Of a DNA stretch of 64,000 nucleotides, positions 52,605-63,143 are shown one piece after another. The stretch is from Leptothoe spongobia TAU-MAC 1115 (GTDB lineage: Bacteria > Cyanobacteriota > Cyanobacteriia > Phormidesmidales > Phormidesmidaceae): assembly GCF_018739885.1 (NCBI RefSeq), contig NZ_JADOES010000013.1:1-64000 (forward strand). Direction: 5' to 3'. The translations under genes were made by a program, and so were the position numbers. The notes under the pieces are model-generated. The model worked only from the letters and a program-made list of their open reading frames with translations. It ran no database searches and was not told where the DNA came from. How positions within the stretch are numbered: the first letter of the stretch is position 1; the number at the start of each line of letters is the position of its first letter.

Positions 52605-53561
52605 ATGCAAACTCATCAATCACCTGTAAGACTTTCAGTTGTAGTGCCTACTTATAATGGCGCAGAGCGTATTCCTGAAGTGCTAGATCGACTTTCTCAT
52701 CAGCAAGTTGATGATGCCATTAGTTGGAATATTGTGGTGGTTGATAACAACAGTAGCGATCGCACTGCTGAGATAGTCAGAAAATACCAACGTGATTGGT
52801 CAGAGAAAAGTTCGCTAAATTATGTGTTTGAGCAACAGCAGGGGTTAGCTTATGCGCGTCAGTGTGGCGTTGATCATTCCGATGGTGCCTTGATAGCTTT
52901 TCTTGATGATGACAACTGGCCTCCGCTTGACTGGGTTAATCAGATAGTTGCGTTTGCCCAGCAATATCCTCGGGCAGGTGCTTTTGGTGGTCGTATTTCA
53001 GGCTCATTTGAATCTGAGATACCTGAGGATGTGGAACCATTGCTTGGTTTTCTAGCGATTCGGGATCGTGGGGATACTCCTCACCGTTATCCAGTAGAGC
53101 AACTACAGTTTCCCCCAGGTGCTGGCTTGGTAGTCCGACGTGTGGCATGGGAGCAATGTATTCCGCCAGTATTAATCCGAAGTCAACGTGGGGGCAATGA
53201 TTCAGAAATCTCTTGGCGAATGGCTAAGGCTGATTGGGAAATTTGGTATAACCCGTACACTACGATTGAGCATTTTATTCCTCAATCGCGATTAGAGCGG
53301 GCTTATTTAAAGGCCATAACCCATACTTATGGGGTTTGTACATGTGAGCTACTTATGATTGAGACAGCTTACTGGCAGCGGCCTGCGATTTTATTCAAAT
53401 CTGCTTTAGGTAGTCTGAAACGAATCATAAAACATTTTATAAAATACCGGCATCGCTCTATTTCAACGATCGAAGCAGACTGCCTCTTATCTTTTTATAT
53501 GGGTAATCTAAAAAGTCCATTTTTTTACTTATTCAAAAGCTTATATCGGCAGGCGGCCTAA
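52605..53561 (+). CDS. HpsE-like GT2 glycosyltransferase, second copy
   Basis: GT2 enzyme of 318 residues, paralogous to the previous gene: RLSVVVPTYNGAERIPEVLDRLS, VVVDNNSSDRTAE, FEQQQGLAYARQCGVDHS, metal motif DDDN at 101-104, FPPGAGLVVRRVAWE and MAKADWEIWYNPYTTIEHF. The C-terminal region is shorter and more diverged than in the neighbour. It lies 141 bases downstream, in the same direction. It probably adds a different sugar to the same polysaccharide. A HIP1 site is inside the gene. Confidence 0.85.
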   Translation: MQTHQSPVRLSVVVPTYNGAERIPEVLDRLSHQQVDDAISWNIVVVDNNSSDRTAEIVRKYQRDWSEKSSLNYVFEQQQGLAYARQCGVDHSDGALIAFLDDDNWPPLDWVNQIVAFAQQYPRAGAFGGRISGSFESEIPEDVEPLLGFLAIRDRGDTPHRYPVEQLQFPPGAGLVVRRVAWEQCIPPVLIRSQRGGNDSEISWRMAKADWEIWYNPYTTIEHFIPQSRLERAYLKAITHTYGVCTCELLMIETAYWQRPAILFKSALGSLKRIIKHFIKYRHRSISTIEADCLLSFYMGNLKSPFFYLFKSLYRQAA

Positions 53562-53625
53562 CAAAGAATGGACTTTAAATTTATCTAATCAGATATTTTT
53601 CGGATGAGCTGAGTTGTTTTCAGGT

Positions 53626-54585
53626 ATGTCAAGGATGCCGATTATTTCTGTCATTATCCCTGCATATAATTCAGAAAAAACGATTCAGGAGTCGATAGAC
53701 TCTGTCCTAACTCAGACCTTCTCAGATTTTGAGCTGATCATTGTTAATGATGGCTCTACTGATAAAACCCTTGAGCTTGTCGAAGGCATCAAAGATCCAA
53801 GACTCAGGATTCTATCTTTTGAGAATGCTGGAGCAGCTGCTACTCGTAATCGAGGTATTGCCAAAGCAAAAGGTGATTTTATTGCTTTTTTAGACGCAGA
53901 TGATATTTGGACTACTGGGAAATTAGCCGACCAGCTAGCTGCATTTAAGCATGAGCCATCAGCAGGCTTAGTTTATAGCTGGTCAGACTATATCAATTTC
54001 AGTGGAGATTTTTTATGTGTTGGTAAACGTGTAATCACGTCAGAAAGTATTGAAGATACATATGCGAAATTGTTAGTCTCAAACTTTTTGGAAAATGGTT
54101 CTACTCCCCTGATTCGCATAGATATCTTGAAAGAAGTTGGTTGTTTTGACGAGTCCTTAGAAAGTAGCCAAGATCTAGATCTATATTTAAAAATAGCTGC
54201 TAAATATCGTTTTGTTACTGTGCCTAAAGTGCAAGTGAAATATCGAGTCACGCCCGGCTCGATAACGTCAAAAACTGCTGAAAATGAAAAGAAGCAGGTT
54301 GAATTTATTAATAAAATATTTGCACAGGCTCCAGGAAAATATAAGCATTTGAAACGTCAAAGACTTTCAGGGTTTTATCGCTATTTGATGCTAAGAACGG
54401 TCGAGGAGGAGGTTAGTCTAAAAAATAGGTTGAGAGGCCTTAAGTATCTGATCCTGTTTGTGTTATACAGACCCTTGATTCTGGTTGATCAATATAAATT
54501 TGTCTTTATTATGTTTTCTAAAATATCTTTAAACCTTATGCCTAAACCTCTATCCAACCTATTAAAAAGAACCCTGACTTCTTAG
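53626..54585 (+). CDS. GT2-family glycosyltransferase
   Basis: GT2 enzyme of 319 residues from the ATG at 53626 (a TTG at 53614 and an ATG at 53635 are alternatives). The classical start IISVIIPAYNSEKTIQESIDSVLTQTF is followed by VNDGSTDKT, the AAATRNRGIAKAKGDFIAFLDADD segment with DADD at 90-93, and SSQDLDLYLKIAAKY. It belongs to the common exopolysaccharide GT2 group, unlike the two HpsE-type neighbours. The gene is more AT-rich than those before 50 kb. It is part of the same polysaccharide cluster. Confidence 0.88.
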   Translation: MSRMPIISVIIPAYNSEKTIQESIDSVLTQTFSDFELIIVNDGSTDKTLELVEGIKDPRLRILSFENAGAAATRNRGIAKAKGDFIAFLDADDIWTTGKLADQLAAFKHEPSAGLVYSWSDYINFSGDFLCVGKRVITSESIEDTYAKLLVSNFLENGSTPLIRIDILKEVGCFDESLESSQDLDLYLKIAAKYRFVTVPKVQVKYRVTPGSITSKTAENEKKQVEFINKIFAQAPGKYKHLKRQRLSGFYRYLMLRTVEEEVSLKNRLRGLKYLILFVLYRPLILVDQYKFVFIMFSKISLNLMPKPLSNLLKRTLTS

Positions 54586-54636
54586 AAAACATCAACTTAC
54601 TTGCATTATTTGTAAATTCTATGATGCCTATACCTT

Positions 54637-55548
54637 ATGCAATTATCTGATTTCTTGATTATCGGAGCTCCTAAATGTGGTACTACTTCGCTACATGCCT
54701 ATCTAAGTCAGCATCCTCAACTGTTTATGAGTGCTGTAAAAGAACCACATTTCTTCGCTTTTGAACATTGTTCTCCCAACTTTAATGGTCCAGGGGACAA
54801 TCAAGCTCCACTGAGTCAAAATTCGATAACGCAGCTGAGTGAGTATAGACACCTTTTCAAAGAGGCTAAGGATGGCATGCTTCGAGGGGAGTCATCTACG
54901 ATGTATCTCTATCTAAATAATGTTCCTCAATGCATTAAAGCTCATAATTCAGAAATGAAGCTAATTGCCATTTTAAGGCATCCAATTGATCGAGCTTTTT
55001 CCCACTTTCTTCATATGAGACGAGAAGGGCGTGAACAGCTTGAAAGTTTTGAAGAAGCGCTTCAAGCTGAGCCTCAAAGGATAGCTGAAGGATGGTCTCC
55101 TGCTTGGCACTATAGGCGTGTTAGTTGCTATTCAGAACAGCTAAAAAGGTACTTTCAGCTGTTTGAACGTGAGCATTTGAGAATATACCTATATGAAGAT
55201 TGGAGGGACCATCCAATGACGACCTTGAGAGATATGTTTACATTTTTAGAGGTTGATAATACGTTTCAGCCAGATATAGGCAAGAAACAAAATATATCCT
55301 TTAAACCCAAAAATGTTTGGCTATATAAGTTTCTCACTCAACCTAATTACTTGAAAAAAATGTTAAAAGACATTTTACCTGCCTCTGTTCGAAAGCCGTT
55401 GGCTACTCGTGCATACAAACAGAATATTGATCGGCCTCCAGTGCTCACAACTTCTATTCGTCGACGATTAATGACTGAGTTTGAGGCTGACATCTTGCAG
55501 TTGCAAACTTTACTAGACTTGGATCTGACGTCCTGGTTGGATGATTAA
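54637..55548 (+). CDS. PAPS-dependent sulfotransferase
   Basis: Sulfotransferase of 303 residues. The phosphate-binding loop that grips the 5' phosphosulfate of PAPS is GAPKCGTTSLHAYL at 10-23. The 3' phosphate-binding region is LIAILRHPIDRAFSHFLHMRREG. LRIYLYEDW and the C-terminal KKQNISFKPKN are also family-like. It should transfer sulfate to a carbohydrate or lipid hydroxyl. With three glycosyltransferase genes directly upstream, the most likely acceptor is the exopolysaccharide (inference). There is no signal peptide, so it acts in the cytoplasm before export. Confidence 0.9.
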   Translation: MQLSDFLIIGAPKCGTTSLHAYLSQHPQLFMSAVKEPHFFAFEHCSPNFNGPGDNQAPLSQNSITQLSEYRHLFKEAKDGMLRGESSTMYLYLNNVPQCIKAHNSEMKLIAILRHPIDRAFSHFLHMRREGREQLESFEEALQAEPQRIAEGWSPAWHYRRVSCYSEQLKRYFQLFEREHLRIYLYEDWRDHPMTTLRDMFTFLEVDNTFQPDIGKKQNISFKPKNVWLYKFLTQPNYLKKMLKDILPASVRKPLATRAYKQNIDRPPVLTTSIRRRLMTEFEADILQLQTLLDLDLTSWLDD

Positions 55549-55675
55549 TTAATATGAGGGTAGGGGGAACCGAACCTTGACTTACCTGTTATTACGGCTT
55601 GCCTTACTTGTTTATTTACATGTCAAATAAAACTTACAGATCAATGGACACGAATTAAAGGAATTGTAAGTTCCA

Positions 55676-57655
55676 ATGACAACCATGCTTGAGAAAGGTA
55701 ATATCAGTATCCATACTGAGAATATTTTCCCGATCATCAAAAAATGGCTCTATTCTGACCATGAAATCTTTCTGCGGGAGCTAATTTCCAATGCGGTGGA
55801 CGCTATTAGCAAGCTGAATATGGTCTCCCGTAGTTCGGATTTTACGGGTGAAGTTGGTGAGCCAGAAATAACCATTGCTATCGATAAAGATGCTAAAACC
55901 ATCAGTATCAGCGATAACGGCATTGGTATGACCGCTGATGAGGTGAAAAAGTACATTAACCAGGTAGCTTTTTCTAGTGCGGAGGAATTTGTTACCAAAT
56001 ATAAAGACAATGCTGACCAAAATATCATTGGTCATTTCGGTCTTGGTTTTTACTCCTCATTTATGGTGTCTGATCGAGTAGACATTGATACCTTGTCTTA
56101 TCAGGATGGGGCTACTGCGATCCACTGGACCTGTGATGGTACGACATCCTTCGAGATTAGTGACTCGGAGCGGACTGAGCAAGGGACTACCATCACTCTG
56201 CACCTAATGGAGGAAGAGGCTGAATATCTGGAAACCTCACGCATCCAGCAGCTGATTAAGACCTACTGTGACTTTATGCCTGTCCCCATTAAGCTAGATG
56301 GGGAAGTGGCCAATAAGCAAAATGCTCCTTGGAAGCAGTCGCCCAGTGGTCTTAGCGATGACGAGTATCTAGAGCTTTATCGTTATTTATATCCATTTCA
56401 GGAAGAGCCTTTGCTGTGGGTTCATCTGAACACTGATTACCCCTTTGTTGTCAACGGGATTCTTTACTTTCCGAAACTACGACCCGATGTAGATGTGACT
56501 AAAGGGCAGATCAAGCTATTCTGCAATCAAGTTTTCGTCAGTGATAATTGTGAAGAAATCATTCCTCAATTTTTGCTGCCTTTGCGGGGTGTAGTCGATA
56601 GTACTGACATTCCGCTGAATGTATCCCGTAGTTTTTTGCAGAATGATCGGACAGTACGCCGTATTGCTGACTACATTGCCAAGAAGGTAGGCGATCGTCT
56701 TAAGGAACTGTATCGCAGCGATAAAACCAAGTACATTGAGTGCTGGCAAGACTTGGGTACCTTTGTTAAGTTTGGCTCCCTCAATAATGATAAGTTCAAG
56801 CAGCAGATTGCTGACTTTGTGATTTTCCGTACGACAGCAGAGCTGGCTAGCGATCAGCCCAAGGTAGAGGTTCAATCAGGAGAGGATGATGCGTGGCAGT
56901 CTGCTGATGGGGAAAATGCTGCTGCGGTCGATGCTAAAGGTAATGCCTATACGACGCTAAAGGAATACCTGGAGCGTAATCAGGATAAGCATGAAAACCG
57001 AGTTTTCTATGCTACTGATGAAGTGTCTCAAGCTACCTACATCGATTTACATAAGCGTCAGGGATTAGAGGTTCTATACCTAGACTCGTTCATTGATACT
57101 CACTTTGTACCGTTTTTAGAGCAAGAATATTCTGACGTTAAATTTTCCCGTGTCGATTCTGACCTTGATGACACGCTGATTGATGAGTCAGCTGGTGGTG
57201 ATATCGTTGACCCAACAACTAACAAAACTAAAGGTGAACGGGTTAAGGAGCTATTTGAACAGTCGCTGAATAAGCCTAAAGTAACTATCCGTACGGATGC
57301 TCTCAAGTCCGATGATGCCCAAGGTGCGCCACCGGCCATTGTGCTATTACCCGAAGAAATGCGGCGGATGCAAGAAATGATGGCCATGATGCAGCAGCAG
57401 ACGGCACAGTTTCCTGAAGAACATACATTATTAGTAAATACAGCTCATCCGCTGATTCAAAATTTACTAGATATGAGCCAGGGGGCGATTGTGCAGACCG
57501 ATGGTGGTCAGTCGCCAACATCGGCAATGGCCAATATGATTTGTCAACATGTGTATGATTTGGCCCTAATGGCTCAAAAAGGATTTGATGCTGATGGTAT
57601 GAAGTCTTTTGTTGAGCGCTCAAATAGCCTGTTAACGGATCTAACCAAAGCCTAG
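55676..57655 (+). CDS. htpG: Chaperone HtpG (Hsp90)
   Basis: Bacterial Hsp90 of 659 residues with AAAGGA about 12 bases upstream. The N-terminal ATPase domain has HEIFLRELISNAVDAISKL (the Glu and Asn of the Bergerat fold), SDNGIGMT and IGHFGLGFYSSFMVSD. The middle domain contains PLNVSRSFLQNDRTVRRI, and a C-terminal dimerisation domain follows. It lacks the acidic linker and the MEEVD tail of eukaryotic forms, as expected. In cyanobacteria HtpG protects phycobilisome and other proteins under heat and light stress. A terminator-like hairpin follows at 57728. Confidence 0.97.
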   Translation: MTTMLEKGNISIHTENIFPIIKKWLYSDHEIFLRELISNAVDAISKLNMVSRSSDFTGEVGEPEITIAIDKDAKTISISDNGIGMTADEVKKYINQVAFSSAEEFVTKYKDNADQNIIGHFGLGFYSSFMVSDRVDIDTLSYQDGATAIHWTCDGTTSFEISDSERTEQGTTITLHLMEEEAEYLETSRIQQLIKTYCDFMPVPIKLDGEVANKQNAPWKQSPSGLSDDEYLELYRYLYPFQEEPLLWVHLNTDYPFVVNGILYFPKLRPDVDVTKGQIKLFCNQVFVSDNCEEIIPQFLLPLRGVVDSTDIPLNVSRSFLQNDRTVRRIADYIAKKVGDRLKELYRSDKTKYIECWQDLGTFVKFGSLNNDKFKQQIADFVIFRTTAELASDQPKVEVQSGEDDAWQSADGENAAAVDAKGNAYTTLKEYLERNQDKHENRVFYATDEVSQATYIDLHKRQGLEVLYLDSFIDTHFVPFLEQEYSDVKFSRVDSDLDDTLIDESAGGDIVDPTTNKTKGERVKELFEQSLNKPKVTIRTDALKSDDAQGAPPAIVLLPEEMRRMQEMMAMMQQQTAQFPEEHTLLVNTAHPLIQNLLDMSQGAIVQTDGGQSPTSAMANMICQHVYDLALMAQKGFDADGMKSFVERSNSLLTDLTKA

Positions 57656-57727
57656 ATACTGCTTGGCAAATTTCTGAGTATATGAAGTAAGCCTGAAAAC
57701 TTCATCAAAATCCAGGCCTTGAGTAAT

Positions 57728-57768
57728 TAAGAGTTAGGATTCAGTCTGTTGCTGGGTTCTAACTCTTA
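57728..57768 (+). terminator. Terminator-like hairpin after htpG
   Basis: TAAGAGTTAG (57728-57737) pairs perfectly with CTAACTCTTA (57759-57768) around a 21-base loop, followed by GCTTTTAG. The stem is AT-rich, so termination may be partial. Confidence 0.5.
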
Positions 57769-57911
57769 GCTTTTAGTTCAGAAAAAATAATCAATCTTGG
57801 CTGATAGACACTGTCATAATAGGTCTGCTTTGGTATCGAAGATGGCAGTGGTGGTTGCTTCCTATAGGGGAGTTATGCAATCATTAAGGACTGTATTCCA
57901 AGGACTGTGCC

Positions 57912-58148
57912 ATGAGCCGCAGATGCGATCTAACGAATAAGAAGGCCAATAATGCCTTTGCTGTTTCTCACTCTCATCGACGTACTAAGCGTTTACAACA
58001 CGTTAACCTCCAAGACAAGCGAGTATGGTGGCCTACTGGTAAACGTTGGGTAAAGCTTCGTCTATCTGCTAAAGCGATTAAGACTTTGGAGAAGAAAGGT
58101 ATTGAAGCAATGGCTCGTGAAGCTGGTCTTGATTTAAGTAAGTATTAG
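57912..58148 (+). CDS. rpmB: Ribosomal protein L28
   Basis: Large-subunit ribosomal protein of 78 residues, the normal bacterial size. The start [26 protein letters not shown] is typical of cyanobacterial and plastid L28, as is the ending [20 protein letters not shown]. It is highly basic and stands alone between htpG and the hps genes, with a stem-loop terminator after it. Confidence 0.97.
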   Translation: MSRRCDLTNKKANNAFAVSHSHRRTKRLQHVNLQDKRVWWPTGKRWVKLRLSAKAIKTLEKKGIEAMAREAGLDLSKY

Positions 58149-58632
58149 ATTGCTGACAACATACATTCAGATGGTTCTCATCTATAGAGAACGCCTTTCA
58201 TAAGGTTTGACATCTGTTTTGCGGTTGATTGGTTCTTTCCCAAGTTAGAATTTAGTGTATTCACAGATAAACCCCCTGTGCGTCTTAGCCAGGGGGTTTA
58301 GTGTATGTAATGATGGCCAGAAACGTAGAATCATTGTTGTCAAAATGGTATAGCCTTTGGGGATGTTGGATAGCTATACCGTTTGAACGACTACCTGATC
58401 GATTTTTTACAATGGATGGGTAAATTCAAAAGTAAATATTCAGTTACTATCCTGATTACCGTTTGGGTAATTGAGGGTTTACTCTAGGCAAGTCTACTAT
58501 GGGGTATGTAGATGCCGATTTAATCTTCGGTTGTTCCCTGAAGGTTTCAAATGTTTGACCCTATGGGGTCAGATCAATGGTCACAGTTGCCTTAGCTGCA
58601 CCAGGTCTACCGCTCATCTTTAACAGTCAGCG
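58149..58632. other. Intergenic region between rpmB and hpsA
   Basis: About 480 bases with the rpmB terminator at 58267-58299 and an 8-bp inverted repeat GGTATAGC (58347-58354) / GCTATACC (58373-58380) of unknown role. The remainder should hold the hpsA promoter. I see no gene. Confidence 0.5.
58267..58299 (+). terminator. Terminator hairpin after rpmB
   Basis: TAAACCCCCTG (58267-58277) pairs perfectly with CAGGGGGTTTA (58289-58299) around an 11-base loop. The right arm ends in GTTTA, giving a short T-run. The stable GC stem fits an intrinsic terminator. Confidence 0.75.
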
Positions 58633-61600
58633 ATGTCTACTCCAAAACGCTCTCGAGTGTCTAATCGTCATTTATTATTCCTCCAATTTTTGCGGCTACC
58701 CAAGCGATTTATGGCTTGGTTGCTAAGGCTTATTTTCATTGGTGCACGCATCACACGCACTAATAACGCAGGTTTTGTCTTGCCAACGACCGTATTACTC
58801 TTGCTTGTGGTGTCATTGACGGTTGGGGGGCTCAGTTTTCGTTCTTTTTCTAGGGTTGAGCGTACGATTGCTTTACGTGAGCAGAAGGTCGTTGATGAAA
58901 TTGCTGCTCCTGCTATTGATCGGGCCCGAGCAAAGATAGAATACATGTTTGCCAATGATGGCAGGGTCGCCGACAAACGACCTCCTTCTAGTCAAGACTT
59001 GATTGAGGCGTTATTGGCAAATGCTGGAGGAGCTAATGATCCCTATACATTACCCGATGAAACGCAGTTAGACATTGTGCCTGGCAATGTGGCACCGACT
59101 GTTAATACCACTGGCCTAGAACCCGCATGGGCTTTTGATTTTCAAGGACGTAACGTTGTCTACTCAATTCTTGTGCAGAGTGACAACGGCATAGATGCGG
59201 ATATGGATGGTGAATTTGACATTACGATCCAAAGCAAAGTTGATGCTGACGGGGATGGCGTTGATGAAAAAGTTCAAAGCCAGGTAACTCGAAATGGCCC
59301 TATCAGTGCTGGGGACCCAGGTGGTAACTGCCCAATTGGCTCTTTGGCCGGTAGTGGTTGGTACGAAGTTGGGGGCGGCTCTCGCTTAGAGAAAAATATT
59401 CAAGTTAATGTATTGTCAGCGACTGGTGATGGTGTCAATCGCGCTGTGAATGCTGGGGAATATCAGCAAGTGCGTGTTGCTCAACGTGGGAGTCGTTGGG
59501 GTGCCTGGTTCCGATATGACTTAGATATTTTTCCAGGTTCTGACTTTCGGTGGAATGGCGCTATGCATACCGAAGCAAACCTAATCACAGGACAAAGTTT
59601 CAAGGCCTATTTAGTCAGTGCGCAAAGCTCTTGTATTAATGATCCAGCGTCATCCGAAATCAGTCTGAACTCGATTGATAATGATGGTAACGGTAGCATC
59701 ACTGATGCCAATGATTTCAGAGGCGAGTTAATCGGTGGCAGTATTCTCAACGACGACTTTGAGTTGAAGTGGGGAAATAATGGTACGAACGTTGAGTATC
59801 ATTCATCTAGAAACTTTGCTGGTAATGTGCCTGTCATAACTGAGTTAGGTGATCCGGGTGATACTGCTGACTCCAGTAATGATTCTGTTGATACTACCGA
59901 CAAGCCGTCAGACATTGCGATTGATCCAGTTAATATTTTTACAAAGGACGGTTCATCTCATTTAACACCTGCTAACTATCGTGATGATCCCGCTTGGGCC
60001 AATGCTATTGCGACAAACGCTGACCGCAATGGACGAGTTGAGCTTGACCAGGATGATACTGTTCGTCCTTTCCTGGATGATGGTTACCGTGCGGATGGTC
60101 GCTATGGTCCTAAGTTCCGTTACGACAGTCAGCAAGCTCTGGATGAACAAGATGGTGTTGCGATATCGCCTAATCTAAGTGGTCAAGATATTCCGCTAAG
60201 TCATGACGCCCTTGTTGTTGATGACGCAGCTAATGAGGTCTTTGGCTTGGATGGTTATTGGGAGCGTCGGGCCATTAAGCAAGGCTTGCGGGTTGTTGTG
60301 GGTCAGCGTTTAGAGTTAGGAAATTCTCTTGGTTGGGGAGGGAGCGATGATCCGCTTTATCCTCAAAAAACGGTTCAGAGTTCGTTGATTGATACATCTG
60401 TTGTCGCCCAAGAGCCTGGAGAGGTTTTGCAGCAGCGCTCCCTTCGGGATAACCTGGCGGCTGTTCAGGGGATGATTGTTTATCACTACACTGAGGATGA
60501 TGGCGAGTTGCCATACATGTGTATGGCGTCTACGGTTCATCCAGGTACAGACAAAACCCTGGAAAATAGTCGAACATTCACTCAGTATCCAGCTAATCCA
60601 TCTACTAATGATTGGAAAATTGATTTCTTGAACGGTGTAGGCACTAATGGCTGGGAATTTGATTTTCAAAGTGCCTATGCAACGCCTGCTAATTTTGCTA
60701 GTGCAGTGGTTGATACCCAGCCTCTTGGTAAGGCCCTGAGAAACTTAGCCTATTTTGCCGGTGATCCGTTAGGCGGTGCTCCCTCATTTCCTGCTGTTCA
60801 AGGAACTGAAAATATTACCTTTAGTGGTAGTAATGCCAATACGGCGAACTTAGTGCATCCCTACCCTTATTTATCTATGTGGGGGGATTTCTCGATCCTA
60901 CGTCGTATTTTTGACACCTATGGTGTAACAACAACGGCGCAGTACGATGACCTCAGCCCAGCAGATAAATCAACGTTGCACAGTTCGGCCTGTTCGTTGG
61001 GGATGCTGGCCTATAACTTACAGTCAGTACAGGACGAAGTTACGGCTGGCAGTACAGATCCGGTGATATTGGAATTAAGAGATCAAATTGAGCGAGATCG
61101 TACGTATGGTTTCAATACAACGGCTCTTGGTTTAGCAACGACTGTTAAGTATCCGGCTCTTTACTACCTGTTCCCGATTGAAGATCATGATCAAATTGGC
61201 GTTGGGGCAACAACTCCACCGTCTCCTCAGCCTTTGACTGAGGAGTACTTTACGGAAGATCTAACAGGCACAGATGTTCCATATATTTCTCAAGTGTCTG
61301 GTGCAGCGATTACTGGCGGTATCAATGATGCAACCACTATCTATGCTGCTGTTAATCCCGCTGATATTGATCTGGCACCGTTAGCGCCTGGTTCGTTTAA
61401 TCAACCAAAGGCTTCTGTGGTGACTGATGCAGATACGGGCGTTGCTCCTGATTTTACGGATACAACAGCCTATTTGACCTCTGGTCAAAATAACCGTCTT
61501 TATTTCTCAAAGAACTATATCAACGCAAACGGTACTTTCTATGCCACCACATTTTTAGATAAGAGCATGATGGATGGCCGTGAATTGATGAGTTCGCGCG

Positions 61601-63099
61601 TTACGGATTTAGACATTGGTAATCTGACCCTTAATACGGTTGGAACCTCCGGCATTAAGTGGATTCCGGAAAGGGGTGGCATTGTCTATACCTTTAGGGA
61701 GGATGCTGTCCGCGAAGACAGCATTGTCAGACCGAAGCATACAAGCGCTAACTGGGACGATGACATTGCCAGTGCGACTGCGAACAACTGTCGTGTCTTT
61801 AATAATCTGTTGACTAATGCCGAATGTTATATGGATTATGTTCCCACCGACGGTTCGCAACGTGGTACCTTTGACCCTCCTTTGAACCCAACGACGGGTA
61901 TTAGTGTGAAGCCAGTAGACTTAGTGGCTGATCCGATGCGTCGTCCTAATGGGTTTCGAATTTTTAATGGAGCCAATTTGAATCGGTCTGATGATATTGA
62001 AGCGGCTGGAATGACATTGGTCACCGATAATTCGCTCTATATCAAAGGTGATCTAAATCTCCATGAAACTAAGACTGGAACTCCTGCAGAACTGCAAGAG
62101 TTTACAGGGGGCTCATTTTTAGCCGATGCTGATTTTGCAACTGCAAACGAAGCTACTGCACGTACAAACTTTTATGGGCGTTTGGCAGCTGATTTAGACA
62201 GTCGATTTGCTAATCCTGCAGAAGATAAGTGGCGACCTGTTGAGATATTTGCAGATGCGATTACGATTCTTTCCGATACGTATTTAGATGGTGTTGTGGA
62301 AGATGCGTTTATTAAACGTAGGGGAACTGCAGAAGGTACACCCATAATTAATAGTTCTTTTACTAATTTCCACCGACCTAGGCATAGTAGTAATCGGAGT
62401 AAGTCTACATACCAACGCGAGGATGAAGAGGTCGTAGGCAGTACTAATGTTGATTTGCCCATTAGGTTTGATCGCAATGGTGTGCTCAAGTCGAATCAAT
62501 CTGGTACATACGCTCCTTTCCCGAATGGGACAGGCAACAATACGTCATATATCTACTTTGACTATCCCGCTAATGTTGGTGAATACAGGAGGCAGCGTCG
62601 TTCAGAGGCTATTACAGCGGATTTAGATGCCAACGCGACCAGAGTGAACGCCCTGCTGATTGCTGGTATTGTTCCGTCGCGTCCTGCGCAGCCCTACGGG
62701 GGACTACATAATTTCCCTCGCCTTTTGGAATATTGGAAGAATAAGCCTTTATATATTTCGGGTGGCTTTTTCCAGCTCAATTTTAGTACCCAAGCTACAG
62801 CCCCTTATGACCAAGATGCATGGTCTCCAGGAGATACTAGCAATTCAGACTTGTTTATTGGCTATTACAATGCGGCTGATCGTATTTGGGGTTATGACGT
62901 AGCCCTGCAGTATGTAAGCTCTGCTCCCATCGCGGAGCGATTTATAACGTTGGGACGACCTAGAAACGAGTACTATCGTCAGGTTGACTTAGAGGATCCC
63001 TATGTCAAGCCGCTGCGCTGTCCAACTGATGCCGGTGGTAACTATGTCCAGGTCGATCCGCAATATGCAACTTTGGCAGATTGTCAAGCTAGCCTCTGA
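58633..63099 (+). CDS. hpsA: Hormogonium polysaccharide biosynthesis protein HpsA
   Basis: Very large protein of 1488 residues. A single N-terminal hydrophobic segment (about 47-68, GFVLPTTVLLLLVVSLTVGG) resembles a pseudopilin helix, followed by SFRSFSRVERTIALREQKVVDEIAAPAIDRARAKIEYMF, which I recognise as the HpsA signature. The rest is an extracellular region rich in Asp, Asn and Gly, with calcium-binding-type segments (DADGDGVDE, DNDGNGSITDANDF). HpsA is needed for secretion of the polysaccharide that supports hormogonium gliding. It heads an apparent hpsA-hpsB-hpsC operon. Confidence 0.9.
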   Translation: MSTPKRSRVSNRHLLFLQFLRLPKRFMAWLLRLIFIGARITRTNNAGFVLPTTVLLLLVVSLTVGGLSFRSFSRVERTIALREQKVVDEIAAPAIDRARAKIEYMFANDGRVADKRPPSSQDLIEALLANAGGANDPYTLPDETQLDIVPGNVAPTVNTTGLEPAWAFDFQGRNVVYSILVQSDNGIDADMDGEFDITIQSKVDADGDGVDEKVQSQVTRNGPISAGDPGGNCPIGSLAGSGWYEVGGGSRLEKNIQVNVLSATGDGVNRAVNAGEYQQVRVAQRGSRWGAWFRYDLDIFPGSDFRWNGAMHTEANLITGQSFKAYLVSAQSSCINDPASSEISLNSIDNDGNGSITDANDFRGELIGGSILNDDFELKWGNNGTNVEYHSSRNFAGNVPVITELGDPGDTADSSNDSVDTTDKPSDIAIDPVNIFTKDGSSHLTPANYRDDPAWANAIATNADRNGRVELDQDDTVRPFLDDGYRADGRYGPKFRYDSQQALDEQDGVAISPNLSGQDIPLSHDALVVDDAANEVFGLDGYWERRAIKQGLRVVVGQRLELGNSLGWGGSDDPLYPQKTVQSSLIDTSVVAQEPGEVLQQRSLRDNLAAVQGMIVYHYTEDDGELPYMCMASTVHPGTDKTLENSRTFTQYPANPSTNDWKIDFLNGVGTNGWEFDFQSAYATPANFASAVVDTQPLGKALRNLAYFAGDPLGGAPSFPAVQGTENITFSGSNANTANLVHPYPYLSMWGDFSILRRIFDTYGVTTTAQYDDLSPADKSTLHSSACSLGMLAYNLQSVQDEVTAGSTDPVILELRDQIERDRTYGFNTTALGLATTVKYPALYYLFPIEDHDQIGVGATTPPSPQPLTEEYFTEDLTGTDVPYISQVSGAAITGGINDATTIYAAVNPADIDLAPLAPGSFNQPKASVVTDADTGVAPDFTDTTAYLTSGQNNRLYFSKNYINANGTFYATTFLDKSMMDGRELMSSRVTDLDIGNLTLNTVGTSGIKWIPERGGIVYTFREDAVREDSIVRPKHTSANWDDDIASATANNCRVFNNLLTNAECYMDYVPTDGSQRGTFDPPLNPTTGISVKPVDLVADPMRRPNGFRIFNGANLNRSDDIEAAGMTLVTDNSLYIKGDLNLHETKTGTPAELQEFTGGSFLADADFATANEATARTNFYGRLAADLDSRFANPAEDKWRPVEIFADAITILSDTYLDGVVEDAFIKRRGTAEGTPIINSSFTNFHRPRHSSNRSKSTYQREDEEVVGSTNVDLPIRFDRNGVLKSNQSGTYAPFPNGTGNNTSYIYFDYPANVGEYRRQRRSEAITADLDANATRVNALLIAGIVPSRPAQPYGGLHNFPRLLEYWKNKPLYISGGFFQLNFSTQATAPYDQDAWSPGDTSNSDLFIGYYNAADRIWGYDVALQYVSSAPIAERFITLGRPRNEYYRQVDLEDPYVKPLRCPTDAGGNYVQVDPQYATLADCQASL

Positions 63100-63143
63100 T
63101 CATTGTTCTACTGTTTAATCGATATTCATTGAGATTTGAACCT

